From: Symbiodinium natans
Lineage: Eukaryota > Sar > Dinophyceae > Suessiales > Symbiodiniaceae
Reading direction: 5' to 3'
Assembly: GCA_905221605.1 (NCBI GenBank)
Contig: CAJNDS010002202.1
Location: forward strand, 1,339,379 to 1,403,378
DNA: 64,000 bases
Within the stretch, counting starts at the first letter, position 1; each line of letters opens with the position of its first letter. The translations under genes were made by a program, and so were the position numbers. Below the pieces are notes generated by a model. That model was not told where the DNA came from, searched no databases, and was given only the letters and a program-made list of their open reading frames with translations. Of this stretch, positions 1 to 11,000 are shown piece after piece.

Positions 1-199
1 AAGAACACATTGAAATGTCGGATCCACGCCGAGGTCTCAATGAAATTTCAAAGATCTCAGCAGGAGTGGGGTTCAGTAAGTTCAGGAATGCTCATGCTAA
101 TGGATTCTTTATGATTTCGCTCCACGAAAGCTATTGACGACCGTTTCACCCCTCCTTTGGTGCGGCCCCGGGAAGAGTGGGACTTTCCTGCTTCGGCCT

Positions 200-1928
200 C
201 TAAAAGGATATTGCAACTCCACGGCTCTCGCAGCATGCTCTGAGGGCCGCCTTCGCCTCCCCGCCGATGGCGTCATTTCCTCGGAGAGAGAGATTTTTCA
301 GCGCGGTGCCGCCTTCCTCGAGGGCCCGGCGCAGCGCCTCCGCGCCCTCGGATCCAACCCCTGTGGAGGACAGGTGAAGCCCTTCGAGGCCGCAGTGGGG
401 GAGCGCCGCGGCCAGGGCCTCCGCCCCTTCGTTCCCCAGCGGGTTGTCGGACAGAAGAAGCACTTTCAGGTGCCGGATCCCCCGGAGGCCGTCGCTCAGG
501 GCCGGGGCCAGGGAAGGGCCGTCGAGCTGGCAATTCCGAAGCGAAAGTTCGCGCACCCAAGCGGCTTGCCTGACAAGGCGCAGCAGCGCCTCCAGGCTCG
601 CCCCATCCCAGCTGGTGATGCCGTTCAAGTCCACCCAGCCACGCTCCGCGCTTCTCATGAGCTGCCAGCACACCTTTTCGGGCGTCCTCGTCCTCGTCCT
701 CTCCGCCCTCGACCACGACGTGGCCCAGCTCCGCACGATGGCGACCCCTTGCACGGACGACGTCGCCAAAGAAAGGAGTCGACAGGGCGATCTTCGTGCA
801 GAGCTGCTCGTTCCCATCGATCTCGCTCCAGAGGCGCCTGGCCAGCACCTCATCCGCATCGTTCATGGCCGCTTCAAACCTCATTGCGTACCACGGCACT
901 AAGCGTCTCTGAATGCGGCCGTAGAGCGCGAGCGACGCTGCGATCTGCACCGTGGGGACTCCCAGGCTCAGGAGGGCCACGATGAGACTTCCGCCTTCGG
1001 TGGCAAGGAAGATTATGGCGAAGCCTGCTTGCGGCAGGTTTTCGACCATCAGCATGTGCCGCTTCGTGGGGGAGATCTGCTTCGCGGCGATTGCCACCAG
1101 CTTCTCGGACATCTTCATGTTGGAGGCAGCACCCTTCGTCGCATCGAGGGTCGGAAGGCCGAAGACGGCGAGGTGGCTGGCCACCAGCTCAGCTACAAAA
1201 CGCAATTGGGTGAAAAAGTATATGTGAAAGCCGAAAAGGTACATCCAACTGCAGATTCCTACGACATTCAGAAATACATGAGAAGACTTTAAACAGAGAC
1301 CCCCGAACATAGAATCCTTAAGCGTGTCGAAGGAATCTGCTATGAATGGACACACACCTCCCAGCATGGCTTCAGCAAAGGCCCCTGTACCATAGCCGCG
1401 GCCCGTTTCGAGCGTGCTGGCGACAATGACCGCCTGCAGAAGCATCCAGATGCAACCTAAAGAGAGCAGGGCCGCGTAGCTCTCCCACGCGAGCCCTGTC
1501 TCTTTCGACAGGCTGCCATCCACAATGCCTGCTATAACGAACGCAAGACAGAGTGTGAAGGTGACGAGGAAAACGCCGAGGAGCTGCCATCGGCGCCTGC
1601 TCTCGCTTATTGCCTGCCGCTCCTCCGATGCCCTCAGAGGCTGGTCTGGTGCCACATCCGCATCATGCAAGACGACGGCCGTCGTGCCAACAACTTGGGC
1701 ACCTGGCATCCCCGTCCCACTTCGTGGGGAGTCGTGTCCAAGCGACAGTGCAGTTCGTTTTCTTTGTTGGCTTCGCCACGTTCCTATTGCAAGGATGACT
1801 GTTCCGCATGCACACGTGGCAGCTGCCACTGCCAACATGACCAGGCACCAATACGTGGCCCGGTCGTCGAGACCCGCCGTCTTCAGCAGGTCGACTCCTT
1901 GGGCGGTCGTCTCGTTCGTCGCGTCCAT
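200..1928 (-). CDS. Multi-pass membrane protein with C-terminal leucine-rich repeats, one-base frameshift
   Basis: I start the gene at the ATG at 1928 because the frame is open further up only without another ATG. The N-terminal part has about five hydrophobic spans (around codons 20-45, 115-140, 150-175, 215-240 and 305-345), separated by charged loops. The last 150 residues are ribonuclease-inhibitor-type LRRs, with motifs such as LRELSLRNCQL-like, LKVLLLSDNPLGNEGAEAL and LEGLHLSSTGVGSEGAEAL. The two halves lie in different frames. They join if one base is removed from the AAAA run (plus-strand TTTT, 675-678), just after an acidic linker. This is either a sequencing or assembly error or a real lesion; an unrecognised short intron is a weaker option. 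The architecture suggests an LRR-bearing membrane protein at a cell or organelle membrane, but no substrate or pathway can be named. The stop is TAG at 200-202. Confidence 0.6.
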
Positions 1929-2780
1929 TGGGGCGGGGCTCTTCGCCTTTTGGCGAGTTGTATAGTGAAACCTTGATCCTTCTTCAACCAAGAAGAAAAC
2001 ATGCTGCGCGGCGGAAGCGGATGGGGCCTTGACACCCCCTTTTAAGATGCTCCCGGGATGCCTCGGTCGGTACTCAATCAAATCCCGAAAAGACAACCTT
2101 CGTCGATGCTCAGCCACATCCCAGAAAACGCCCGAAACCCCTTCTGTGACAAACCTACGTAACCTCTGAAGCCTAAACTGTTAAAGGGTCCCTCCATCGT
2201 CATGCAAGCACTCTAAGGCAGAGCAGGCCGAAGCCCTCCCCCTCCCATCTTCCCCCGAAGCAGCTGCGAGGTGTCTCAGGCGGCAGCCCAAGGCGCAGTT
2301 TCCGGCGAAGGCTGCCGAAGATCCTGTCGAACCCAAGCCCAAACACCCCTGGCCCCAAACCAGAGACCCGAAGTCAGGGAGCCCCAGGAAGACGGAAGCC
2401 CTATGTCCCTATTTCCTCGGGGATTCGTTTCTTGTGAGGGCTTTGGGGATCTTAAGGATGCAAATCCCAAGTGCTTTTTGCGTCGGGGGATTCCTACTTC
2501 GGGGACGAGATTGGGAGCAGGGACGGCGCGCCCTCCCATCAGAAGGTCTCCCCGATATGACCTGACAGTTTCAACATTCGAAGTCCGAGCCTTGCCACCC
2601 GAAAGCCGACTCTGAGCCGGAAGCCTGGGGGGGGTGATGGGGTTACTTCAGAAGATTCCTACTTGGGGCGGGGACATGGGGAGGAGAAAACCGCCCCCCG
2701 GCAGAAGGCTTCCCCGCTTGAGCCGCTGGAGAAGCCTTTAGAGTCGGCCTTGCCACAGCCCTACACCCTAGAAGCCCCTA

Positions 2781-2909
2781 GTTAGGGTTTAGGGTTTAGG
2801 GTTTAGGGTTTAGGGTTTAGGGTTCAGGGTTTAGGGTTTAGGGCTTAGGGCTTAGGGTTCGGCGTTTAGGGTTCAGCGTTTCGGGTTTCGGGTTTCGGGT
2901 TTCGGGTAT
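2781..2909 (+). repeat. Interstitial telomere-type repeat (TTTAGGG)n, degenerate
   Basis: Consecutive TTTAGGG heptamers decay into TTCAGGG, CTTAGGG and TTTCGGG variants toward the right end. The TTTAGGG unit matches the telomere motif reported for dinoflagellates and plants. Confidence 0.9.
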
Positions 2910-3241
2910 TGTCTCGCGATGCCCTGCAGAGCTGACATGCCCGTCATTTGCCTGAGCGGAACCAAAGCAAACACCCTATACAAGAAGAAAAGGCAACTCC
3001 AAGCATCTGATGGCCATCTTGCATGTCAGAGCCACCTACCAAACTCCCCCTAAACCCTTCTAAACCTTGAGCCCTAACCTACCCTAAAGCCTCACACCCC
3101 TGTGCTCTAACCTCTAAAACCCGGCCAGGCCTCTACAGCCGCACATGGGCTTTGCTCCGAAGAGCCGCACGCAGTCTGCGCGTCGGCAAAGGTACACCTG
3201 GCGCAGAGTGGGCTGAGGAGCTCGGGCTTGGGGTCCGGCTG

Positions 3242-3385
3242 AGGGTTTAGGGTTTAGGGTTTAGGGTTTAGGGTTTAGGGTTTAGGGTTTAGGGTTTAGG
3301 GTTTAGGCTTTAGGGTTTAGGGTGTAGGGTTTAGGGTTTAGGGTTTAGGGTTTAGGGTTTAGGGTTTAGGGTTTAGGGTTTAGGT
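3242..3385 (+). repeat. Interstitial telomere-type repeat (TTTAGGG)n
   Basis: About 20 nearly perfect TTTAGGG units with two single-base variants. Confidence 0.92.
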
Positions 3386-4341
3386 AAGGAGGGCGCTTTT
3401 TTAGGCTGCTGGGAAGTCAGGGTCTTGGTTCAGCAGACCGGGCCACAGCCCGAAACCCGAAGAAGGTCTTGAATGGAGGAAGGCCTGTAGGGTTTAGGGG
3501 TTTAGGGTTTCCAGAAACGTCGATACCTTTTTACATGAAGGCCGAGACAAGGAGGGTTTCTTACCGTCTGGCAGGGATTCTTGAAGGTTTCAGGCGGTTA
3601 CGGGCACTTTCAGGAGGTTAAGAGTGCACGGTTTGGGGTCGACTTATGATCTGGGGAACCTGAAGAGCCTTCTCCACAAGGGCCTCCCCTTACCACGATC
3701 CTCACCTGAATCCCAACCATCAGCGTAAGCTCCCTAAACACCCCAAAGCACCCTGAACACCCTCAACACCCGAAACACCCGAAACACCCGAACACCCTCA
3801 ACACCCTCAACACCCGAAATACCCTAAACACCAAGGCTCAGGGGCAGAGCCGAGCAGAAAGGAAAGCTCGGCAGGCGCACGCTGGCCCTCATCCACGCCC
3901 AACAGCCCACCTGTTGCGGATAGGAGGCCTCCGAACAACCCCAAACTCTAATCCCGAAATGGTAAACCTACAGACACACCAGTGAAGCCCCGACCGTGAG
4001 GTTCGACCGTGAGGTTCGACCGTGAGGTTCTCGACCGCGAGGTTCCCTCGCATCCCCTCATACCAAGCCCCCCCCCCTAAAGGCTGCGTGCAACACAGAC
4101 AGGGGCTCGTACACTTCCCCTGAAGGTCCATGTACCTAAACAGAGAGCATTAGTACCTACAGAGGGACTTTGGGGCCAAGCATATAGCATGAAGGTACAT
4201 GGACCCTTGGGGTCGGAGTGGGGGCGTTGAGTGTCGGGCTCTTTTCGGGAGCTGCAGAGGGCTCTCAGGAGCGGGGCACCTCCAAGTCCTTCCAAAACCC
4301 CTTCAAGGGTGAGCCGGATAGCTGAGGACAACTCCACGTAG

Positions 4342-4455
4342 AGGGTTTAGGGTTTAGGGTATAGGGTTTAGGGTATAGGGATGTTTTAGAAAGGAAAAGG
4401 GTTTAGGGTATAGGGATGGTTCAGAAAGGTTATAGGGTTTAGGGTACAGGGATGG
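4342..4455 (+). repeat. Interspersed TTTAGGG/TATAGGG repeats
   Basis: Short TTTAGGG and TATAGGG runs alternate with a repeated spacer reading GGGATGNTTNAGAAAGG, so a higher-order unit of roughly 50 bp is repeated about three times. Confidence 0.75.
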
Positions 4456-5176
4456 TTTAGAAGGGCTTCAAAACCTCAACAGACCGCACCAGACCCTCGC
4501 CTCTGCAGCAGCAGGCTAATCAGCGCTGCAGAGCGCTCACCCAGAAAGCCTGCCAGAGGTTTCGGAAAAAGTTTAGGGTTTAGGGCTGAGGGTGCATAGG
4601 AATTTTGGTTTTAGGGCTTAGGTTATCTGCTGCCTGGAGGACGATCCTGGAGGGTGTGCGCAATGCTGCAGAGCAACAGGCCATCAGCCAAAACAAGCTC
4701 AAGCCCGGCTGCGCCCCCTTCTGCAACGGGACTCGGCGGCCTCAGGCTCTCTGGGGACTCGGAGCCGCCATGTGCACGTCACCCACGCTGGTCCACAAGA
4801 ACCGCCCCCAAGCACGATGGACGTGAAATTCCAGGTCGAAGAGCTCGCGTCACGCTGTCGGAGCAATCTTTGGCGGCCTTTTGCGTGTCTGTGTCAAGCC
4901 GGCAGTGGCCGTGGACCGTGTCGTGAAAGCGCAAGGCAATAAGGCAATAAGGTGTGATCCAAGTTGGATCTCCGCTGATCCGAAAACATGGTCGCTGATT
5001 CGAAGCAGTTGGTCGCTGTGGCTGGCTCGTGGTCGCTGATTCACGGTGTCTGATTCGGACCGTCAGTGGCTTCGGAGATTTCGCGGACGCAGCGCTGGTC
5101 AAAACCAGGCTTCCAGGTGAAAACCATACGGGCGAGCTCCCCAAACACAGTTGCCCACCTGGGCGACTTGGTTCGG

Positions 5177-6036
5177 TCAATTTTGTCTGTCGACGGGGAG
5201 GGTTTCACCCTCCAGCTCGGAGATGCCATGCGCCTTGAACCATTTGGCCACAAGCCTCTGGAACTTCTCCTCTGAGACCTGCTGCGCTTTGCCATTCACC
5301 AGCTTCTCATACTTCATCACCTGCTGCTTTCTCAGCTTCAGAAAGGTCATCTGCTTGGGGTGCGTCCACTTTAAGGTGATCCCGCAGTATCTCAGCTGGA
5401 ACTTGCACTTGTCGTAGGCCAAGTCTTCATAGAGGTACCAGTAGGGGTTGAAAGGCCCCAGGATGTCGCGCGGGTTGGGCTTCGTGTCATGAACCTTCTC
5501 AAGAATCACCATTTCCGTAAACAAGTAGTGTCGACCATCCTCGTCCACCGCATAGCTATACGGCACCGAGCTGTTCCCCACGGGAGCCGCGAACTTCTGA
5601 ATCTCAGCCCGCGAGCTGAAAGCGAATATGTCCTTCGGACTTGTTCCAGAACCTAGACACATGCTTTCCAAATAGTAGGTGGCTTCACACGAGTTCAATC
5701 GAAACAGAAAAAACTTCCTTTGGCAAAGGTCTCCTTGCCAAGAAAGATGTATTCGTTCTGGCGCTTCTTCAGCAGGATGGAGTTTCCGTCGAAAAAAGCT
5801 CCAAAACCCATCGACCTCCAGGTCAGGTCCTCCAACTCACTTCTTCCAACAAACCTGCACCACTGCTCTGTAAAAATGATCAAGATTCGTTCCTTCTTGG
5901 GTTTTAAGTATTCATAAGAATGCAAAATGATGTTGAACAAGGACCCAGAAACACGTCCTCCACCTCCATGTCCAGCACAGGCCAGCGATCGAAATCCGCC
6001 CCCACGGTGCTGTACCCCAAGTCTCTGGTCTCCTCA
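5177..6036 (-). pseudogene. Broken gene of unknown family containing a PVGNSSVPYSYAVDE-like domain
   Basis: Three collinear minus-strand pieces in three frames read as one protein. Piece one is about 6036-5945 (LGYSTVGADFDRWPV). Piece two is 5940-5695 (TEQWCRFVGRSELEDLT, FGAFFDGNSILLKK, EYIFLG). Piece three is 5698-5177 (PVGNSSVPYSYAVDEDG, then GRHYLFTEMVILEK, ending DRQN). The shift between two and three lies in a run of six T, where one more T would restore the frame. The shift between one and two is near 5941-5945. The upstream end runs straight into CCCTAAA repeats at about 6040, so the 5' part is missing. The motif order reminds me of uncharacterised proteins seen in dinoflagellates and some large DNA viruses of protists, but I cannot confirm that and assign no function. 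Confidence 0.5.
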
Positions 6037-6627
6037 GAACCCTGGACCCTAGACCCCGAAACCCTAAACCCCGAAACCCTAAACCCTAAACCCTAAACCC
6101 TAAACCCTAAACCCTAAACCCGAAACCCCGAAACCCCGAAACCCTAAACCCCGAAACCTGAAACCCCGAAACCCCAGGTCTCCGGTCTCCTCACAGCTCT
6201 CCAAACCCTATAAGCCCTGAACCCTAAAACCTTAAGGACCCTGAACCCTAGACCTTAAGGACCCTAAACCCTAAACCCTAACCCTAAACCCTAAACCCTG
6301 AACCCTAAACCCTAAACCCTGAACCCTGAACCCTAAACCCTAAATCTTAAGGACCCTGTATTCGCCTCATCGCTCTCCAAACGCCGGCGTTTCCAAGGCG
6401 CTAGGCTCGACACATCCTCCTCGGAGCTCTCAAAACCCCCTCAATTCACGAATGCACCCTAACTTTTACTAAGGATCCTTCGCATAAACCCTAAACCCTA
6501 AACCCTAAACCCTCAGCCCGAAACCCTTAACTAAGGGGTTTTGGAAGCTCTGGGTCCTCGGGGCTCTCATCGCCAAGTTGGTCGTCGGAGCGGTCCCACC
6601 CCAACATCTCAAAGCCTGGGTACCCAG

Positions 6628-6895
6628 AGGGTTTAGGGTTTAGGGCTTGGGGTTTAGGGTTTAAGGTGTAGGGTGTAGGGTTTAGGGTTTAGGGTTTAGG
6701 GGTTGGGGTTTAGGGTTTAGGGTTTAGGGTTTAGGGTTTAGGGTTTAGGGTTTAGGGTTTAGGGTTTAGGGTTTAGGGTTTAGGGTTTAGGGTTTAGGGT
6801 TTAGGGTTTAGGGTTTAGGGTTTAGGGTTTAGGGCTGAGGGGTCAGGGTTTAGGGCTCAGGTTTTAAGGTTTAGGGTTTAGGGTTTAGGGTTGAA
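6628..6895 (+). repeat. Long interstitial telomere-type repeat (TTTAGGG)n
   Basis: About 268 bp of TTTAGGG, nearly perfect in its centre (about 6705-6835) and degenerate at both ends. It is one of the two longest arrays in the window. Confidence 0.93.
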
Positions 6896-7341
6896 GCACC
6901 ATATGGGGGGTTACCGAAAGTGGGGGGGGTGCCTTATTGTTTAAGAAATCTTCCTGTATTAAGGAATTGCAGTCTTTGGGTAGCCGCAGCAACCATACTC
7001 TAAAGATTCTGTTGGGGCTGGGAACTTGATGAAGGAGCCTTGAATCTAGAACCAAACCCAAAACCCTAGACCCAAAAAAGAGCCAAAACCCACCACTATT
7101 GGGCGACCAAGAAACTGGGAAAGACCCGCGGTACCCTTCTGCCCCTTCCCTAAAACCCAAACCCTGAACCCTAAACCCTAAACCCTAAACCCTAAACCCA
7201 CTACTAGGATACCAAGAAGCTGGGAAAGACCCGGGCCCTCCAACGGTGCTTGCGGGACAGAATCTCGACCAAGAAAGTGCTGAGGCCGTTCCAGTGCGTC
7301 ACGTAGCGCGCGGGCTTCTGGGCCTGAAACACTAATGAAGT

Positions 7342-7490
7342 CTAGGGTTCAAGGTTTAGGGTTTAGGGTTTAGAGTTTTGGGTTTAGGGTTTAGGGTTTG
7401 GGGTTTGGGGTTTGGGGTTTGGGGTTTGGGGTTTACGATTTGGGGTTTACGATTTTAGCGTTTTGAGGTTTAGGGTTTAGGGCTTAGGGC
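7342..7490 (+). repeat. Degenerate (TTTAGGG)n / (TTTGGGG)n block
   Basis: TTTAGGG units give way to six TTTGGGG units and then to scattered variants. Confidence 0.85.
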
Positions 7491-7716
7491 TCATGATGGG
7501 GCACCATCATGTTCAACAAGTGTATAGACAACTTGCCACTCATTAGCATCATTCAAGGTGGCCGCTCACATCTTCATTCAATATCAACATCAAAGATCGC
7601 CATCATCACGTACATTCGTAGCTAAGAGAAAACAATCATGCGCATTGGCATTGGCAACTACTTGGAGGTTCATGGGTACTTAGAACCCCAGTTATAAGTC
7701 TACCTATAACCTATTT

Positions 7717-7819
7717 AGGTGTTCAAGTTCGGAAAGCCTTCACTGCTACGCTGAAGCTCCACTGTTTTTGCACCTGCGTCTGCAGTTGTCCCATTAGCGA
7801 AGCCACCTTCGGCTTTGCC
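7717..7819 (-). repeat. Split direct repeat B2 of the retrotransposon
   Basis: 103 bp identical to 7886-7988. It forms the 3' end of the element on the minus strand. Confidence 0.88.
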
Positions 7820-7842
7820 GGCGGCGGGAGTGGTAGGGTGGG

Positions 7843-7888
7843 TCGCCTTGAGATCGGCATCCTTCACGTTCACACCTATTGCTGCAGG
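7843..7888 (-). repeat. Split direct repeat A2 of the retrotransposon
   Basis: 46 bp identical to A1 at 15078-15123. It overlaps the edge of B1 by 3 bp (AGG), as expected for the circle-junction region of Ngaro-type elements. Confidence 0.88.
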
Positions 7889-7988
7889 TGTTCAAGTTCG
7901 GAAAGCCTTCACTGCTACGCTGAAGCTCCACTGTTTTTGCACCTGCGTCTGCAGTTGTCCCATTAGCGAAGCCACCTTCGGCTTTGCC
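7886..7988 (-). repeat. Split direct repeat B1 of the retrotransposon
   Basis: 103 bp identical to B2. It begins 35 bp downstream of the pol stop codon. Confidence 0.88.
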
Positions 7989-8023
7989 TCCGCCACCACA
8001 GCTCCACCACATGCGGATGCCGA

Positions 8024-11000
8024 TCAACCGCCGGCAAAGTGAGAAAACCAAAACCTGGTCGGAGTCCGTGCTTTCTGAAGCCGCTCGGCCACGAGCAGCA
8101 CCAGCTTGAAGTTGTCAACTGAAGCAAAGACCTTGAGCCTGGCCTGCTCAGACAGCCTATGCACAAACTGTAGTGAAGAAATCTCCTGCACGTATATCTC
8201 CATGGTGCGGGCATTCAGCCACCTGCCGCGGCGTCTCACTAGCTCTGAGTCTTCCGAGGCCTGAAGCAGCCAGGTTGCACCGCCTGCACGTAACGACCCC
8301 AAATCAAGGCGTTTGCTACCTTGATCAGCCCAACGGTCAGTGCCAAGCCGCTGCATGAGCTGATCAAAACGGCTCCTAAGAGTCGAAGCTGAAAACGGCC
8401 AGAGCTTTGATCCAGGCTCCAGGTCAGCAAAAGCCAAAGTGACGACGTCCAGGAGGTCGGGCTGGTCCAACTTGGCAGCCTGGTGTCTCGCAGCCTTAAA
8501 CCTGGTCTTAGGCTCGCGAATCGAAACCATGCAGCACTGCATGGTCCCCCAAACGTCTCCGGGGAGGAGCAGGTCGCACCTCCTTGCAGCCAGCGTCTCA
8601 CCAGCGCGCATCACAGCGCCCCAAGTTAAAGCCAAACAGCCAGCTACCCTGACCCAGCCCCACATGAGCGACGTCGTAATCGCCGCAAGCAAAACCTGCC
8701 ATGGCAAAGCAACATGGTGAGAATGAGGTTCTTCACGCAGCCAGGAAAAAGCAAGATCCCACGCAGGTTGCAAACTCCTCCTGATGGCAGGTTCCTTCGA
8801 CGCTACAGCATTTATGACTTCGGAGTAGTGACTGTACGGCCAGCCTGCCTCGAAAAGCTGCCTACCGTAAGAAATCAAGAAGCCGTTCAAGCGTCTCGTG
8901 CTCTGTGGCGCCAGGTCAAAGAGGCTCTCGAAGACGACGTTCTGGCGTAGAAGCCACTCGGTGAAGGCAGCCAGGAGCTTGTCACGGCGCTTCTGGGTCA
9001 CAGGTTCAACAGGACGCCCCTCTGCCAACACAACAGTGGACCTGGCTAGAGAGCGCTCTCGGTCAGCAGCATGGCGAGGGCGCAAAACATGGCTCGATTC
9101 TTCTACAGCAAGGCAGCAAACCCCGAACCACCAAAGAACCCAGAAAACCCTGAAGAAAGGACCCTCACCAGGGAACCCAAGAGTGGAGTCGAAACCACGG
9201 CTTGCAACGTGGTATGCACGCCAGCCCAAGGAGGGCCGAAAGGAAGGAGGTGGACCTGCAACGAGGCAAACCAGCCTAACCCAGTTAGAAGCCCACCTGC
9301 GCAGCTTGAGGCCTGAAAGGCCTTCATACAGCTCGTCAAGCGAAAGTCTACCCCAAAAGCTTGAGTCACAAGGTTCAGGCAAATGAAGGTCTCTCGTAGG
9401 GCAGTCTCCAGGGTTAAGGCGGGTGGGGACGTAGTGAAATGCTGGCAGGAGTCCAGAAAGAAGGCAAAGGGCAGCGATCTTGCGGAGGATCGGCGTCAGG
9501 CCTTTAGAAGGGCTGCGCCCTTTTGCGCAAGCATGAAAGGCAACGGATGAATCAACGAGGATAACAACCCGTCGAGGACCTCGCACCGCAAGAGCCTTGA
9601 TAAGGCGGTGAATGGCAGCAGTCTCAAGGATATTGATGTGGGCTGTGGCCCGCCAACACCAATCGTCACCGCTAAGCCATCGAACTGACAACACAACATC
9701 ATTCAACACGGGATTCTCAAGCCCTTCAGGCTTCAAAGCCTGAAGGGAGCGAACATGTGACACCCGACGCAGGGCTCGATCAAACTCACAAGCAAGAGCC
9801 TTGACAAGAAGAGGAGGGAGAAAAGCATCATCGGGATGTTGCCGGGGGCCGGACTGCACACAAAGGCCTCCGCGGCAGCAAGGCACCGAGAGCGGTGTAA
9901 GGTCGAGGCCAAAAACAAGGAACTTCCAGCCCTTGCAGCACAGACCTTGAAAGGCACAGGCACAAGTGCCCACGAATCGGGCCCCGAAACGCAACAGCAG
10001 ATGCCACTCAGGCCCGGTAACGAAACCTGGCGAGTCAGGACGCACGATCACAGAAGGAACGCCGCATTGCACTGCAGAAGAGAGAAGCGCCAGATGCCGC
10101 CGTAACACGCGAGTCGCGCGAACCTCACGCGCAGAGGATGGCCGAGAAAAGCCTGGGTTTGGAGAGCACCGACTCTTTCGTGGGGAGAAAGCAGCAGCCG
10201 GTGGAGACAGCAGTAGACTCTTAAGCTTTCGGTGCTGTAGAAGGTGAAGAATCCACTCAAAAGTCCGGCTGTTCATGATGTCATAGGCGACGCTGACCCG
10301 AAAATCAAGAACAGGCCCAACAGAACGGCCCATCGACCGCAAGAGCTCAGAGACAGAGCCGCCCCGTACTCCAACCTCGACGAAATCGAAGTGGTAAGCC
10401 AATGGCCGAGATGGCGAAGGACAGGTTGCAGGCGCCAGCATGCGAAGATCAATGGGCTCACGGTCGTCCAGCCGAACAAGGATTGCCTCCTCCTTAGAAA
10501 GCAGCCTGCTGTAGCCTCCACGCTTCGAAGCAGTCCTCCACAACGGACGAACAAGATCGGTCCCTACATGTGCGGTCACATAGCCTCCCTTGGCCTCCGA
10601 AGCATCGGTCGCATATATGCAGGGGTCAAAGAGGGAAGTCAAATCAACCGAAGCCAGAGGGCACAGAACGCTGGCGAGGACAAGCTCCTGGGCGGCCTGC
10701 CGGGGCAACACGCAAAGAGTCGGACGGCTCGGTTTGGAGGAGCCTGTGCTTGCGACCCCATACACAGCAGAGAAGATAGCCATCAACGGCCGGCGGAAAA
10801 GGGCGCAAGAAGTCCAGCTGCCGACAAGAGACAACCACAGAGCATCCGTCACCAAGCCAAACCGGGCAGCCTCAACCGAAACGGCAGCAAGGGCAACTCG
10901 TTTAGCAGCGGGAGAAGCAACGGTGACAGTGCCAAGACGGCGGGCGTGCTCTGACGAATTGATTTCTGCTCCCGCAATCTTCGCAAAACAAGCGCCAACG

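Larger units (their letters stand above)
1929..5176. other. Non-coding stretch with telomere-type and short tandem repeats
   Basis: I see no convincing gene. The ORFs here are short, lack family motifs and overlap on both strands. The stretch holds TTTAGGG-type blocks (2781-2909, 3242-3385, 4342-4455), degenerate ACACCCTAA/ACACCCGAA units (about 3730-3835) and a 13-bp unit GACCGTGAGGTTC repeated three to four times (about 4003-4045). Confidence 0.6.
6041..7716. other. Non-coding stretch dominated by telomere-type repeats
   Basis: No gene is supported. The orientation of the repeats flips inside the stretch: CCCTAAA runs at 6051-6175, 6240-6350 and 6484-6515, then TTTAGGG at 6628-6895, CCCTAAA at 7150-7198, and TTTAGGG decaying to TTTGGGG at 7342-7490. 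The part 7490-7716 is unique sequence flanking the retroelement. Confidence 0.65.

Noticed and set aside
134..985. 283-codon plus-strand ORF
   Set aside because: It is antisense to the LRR part of the membrane protein and has no features of its own.
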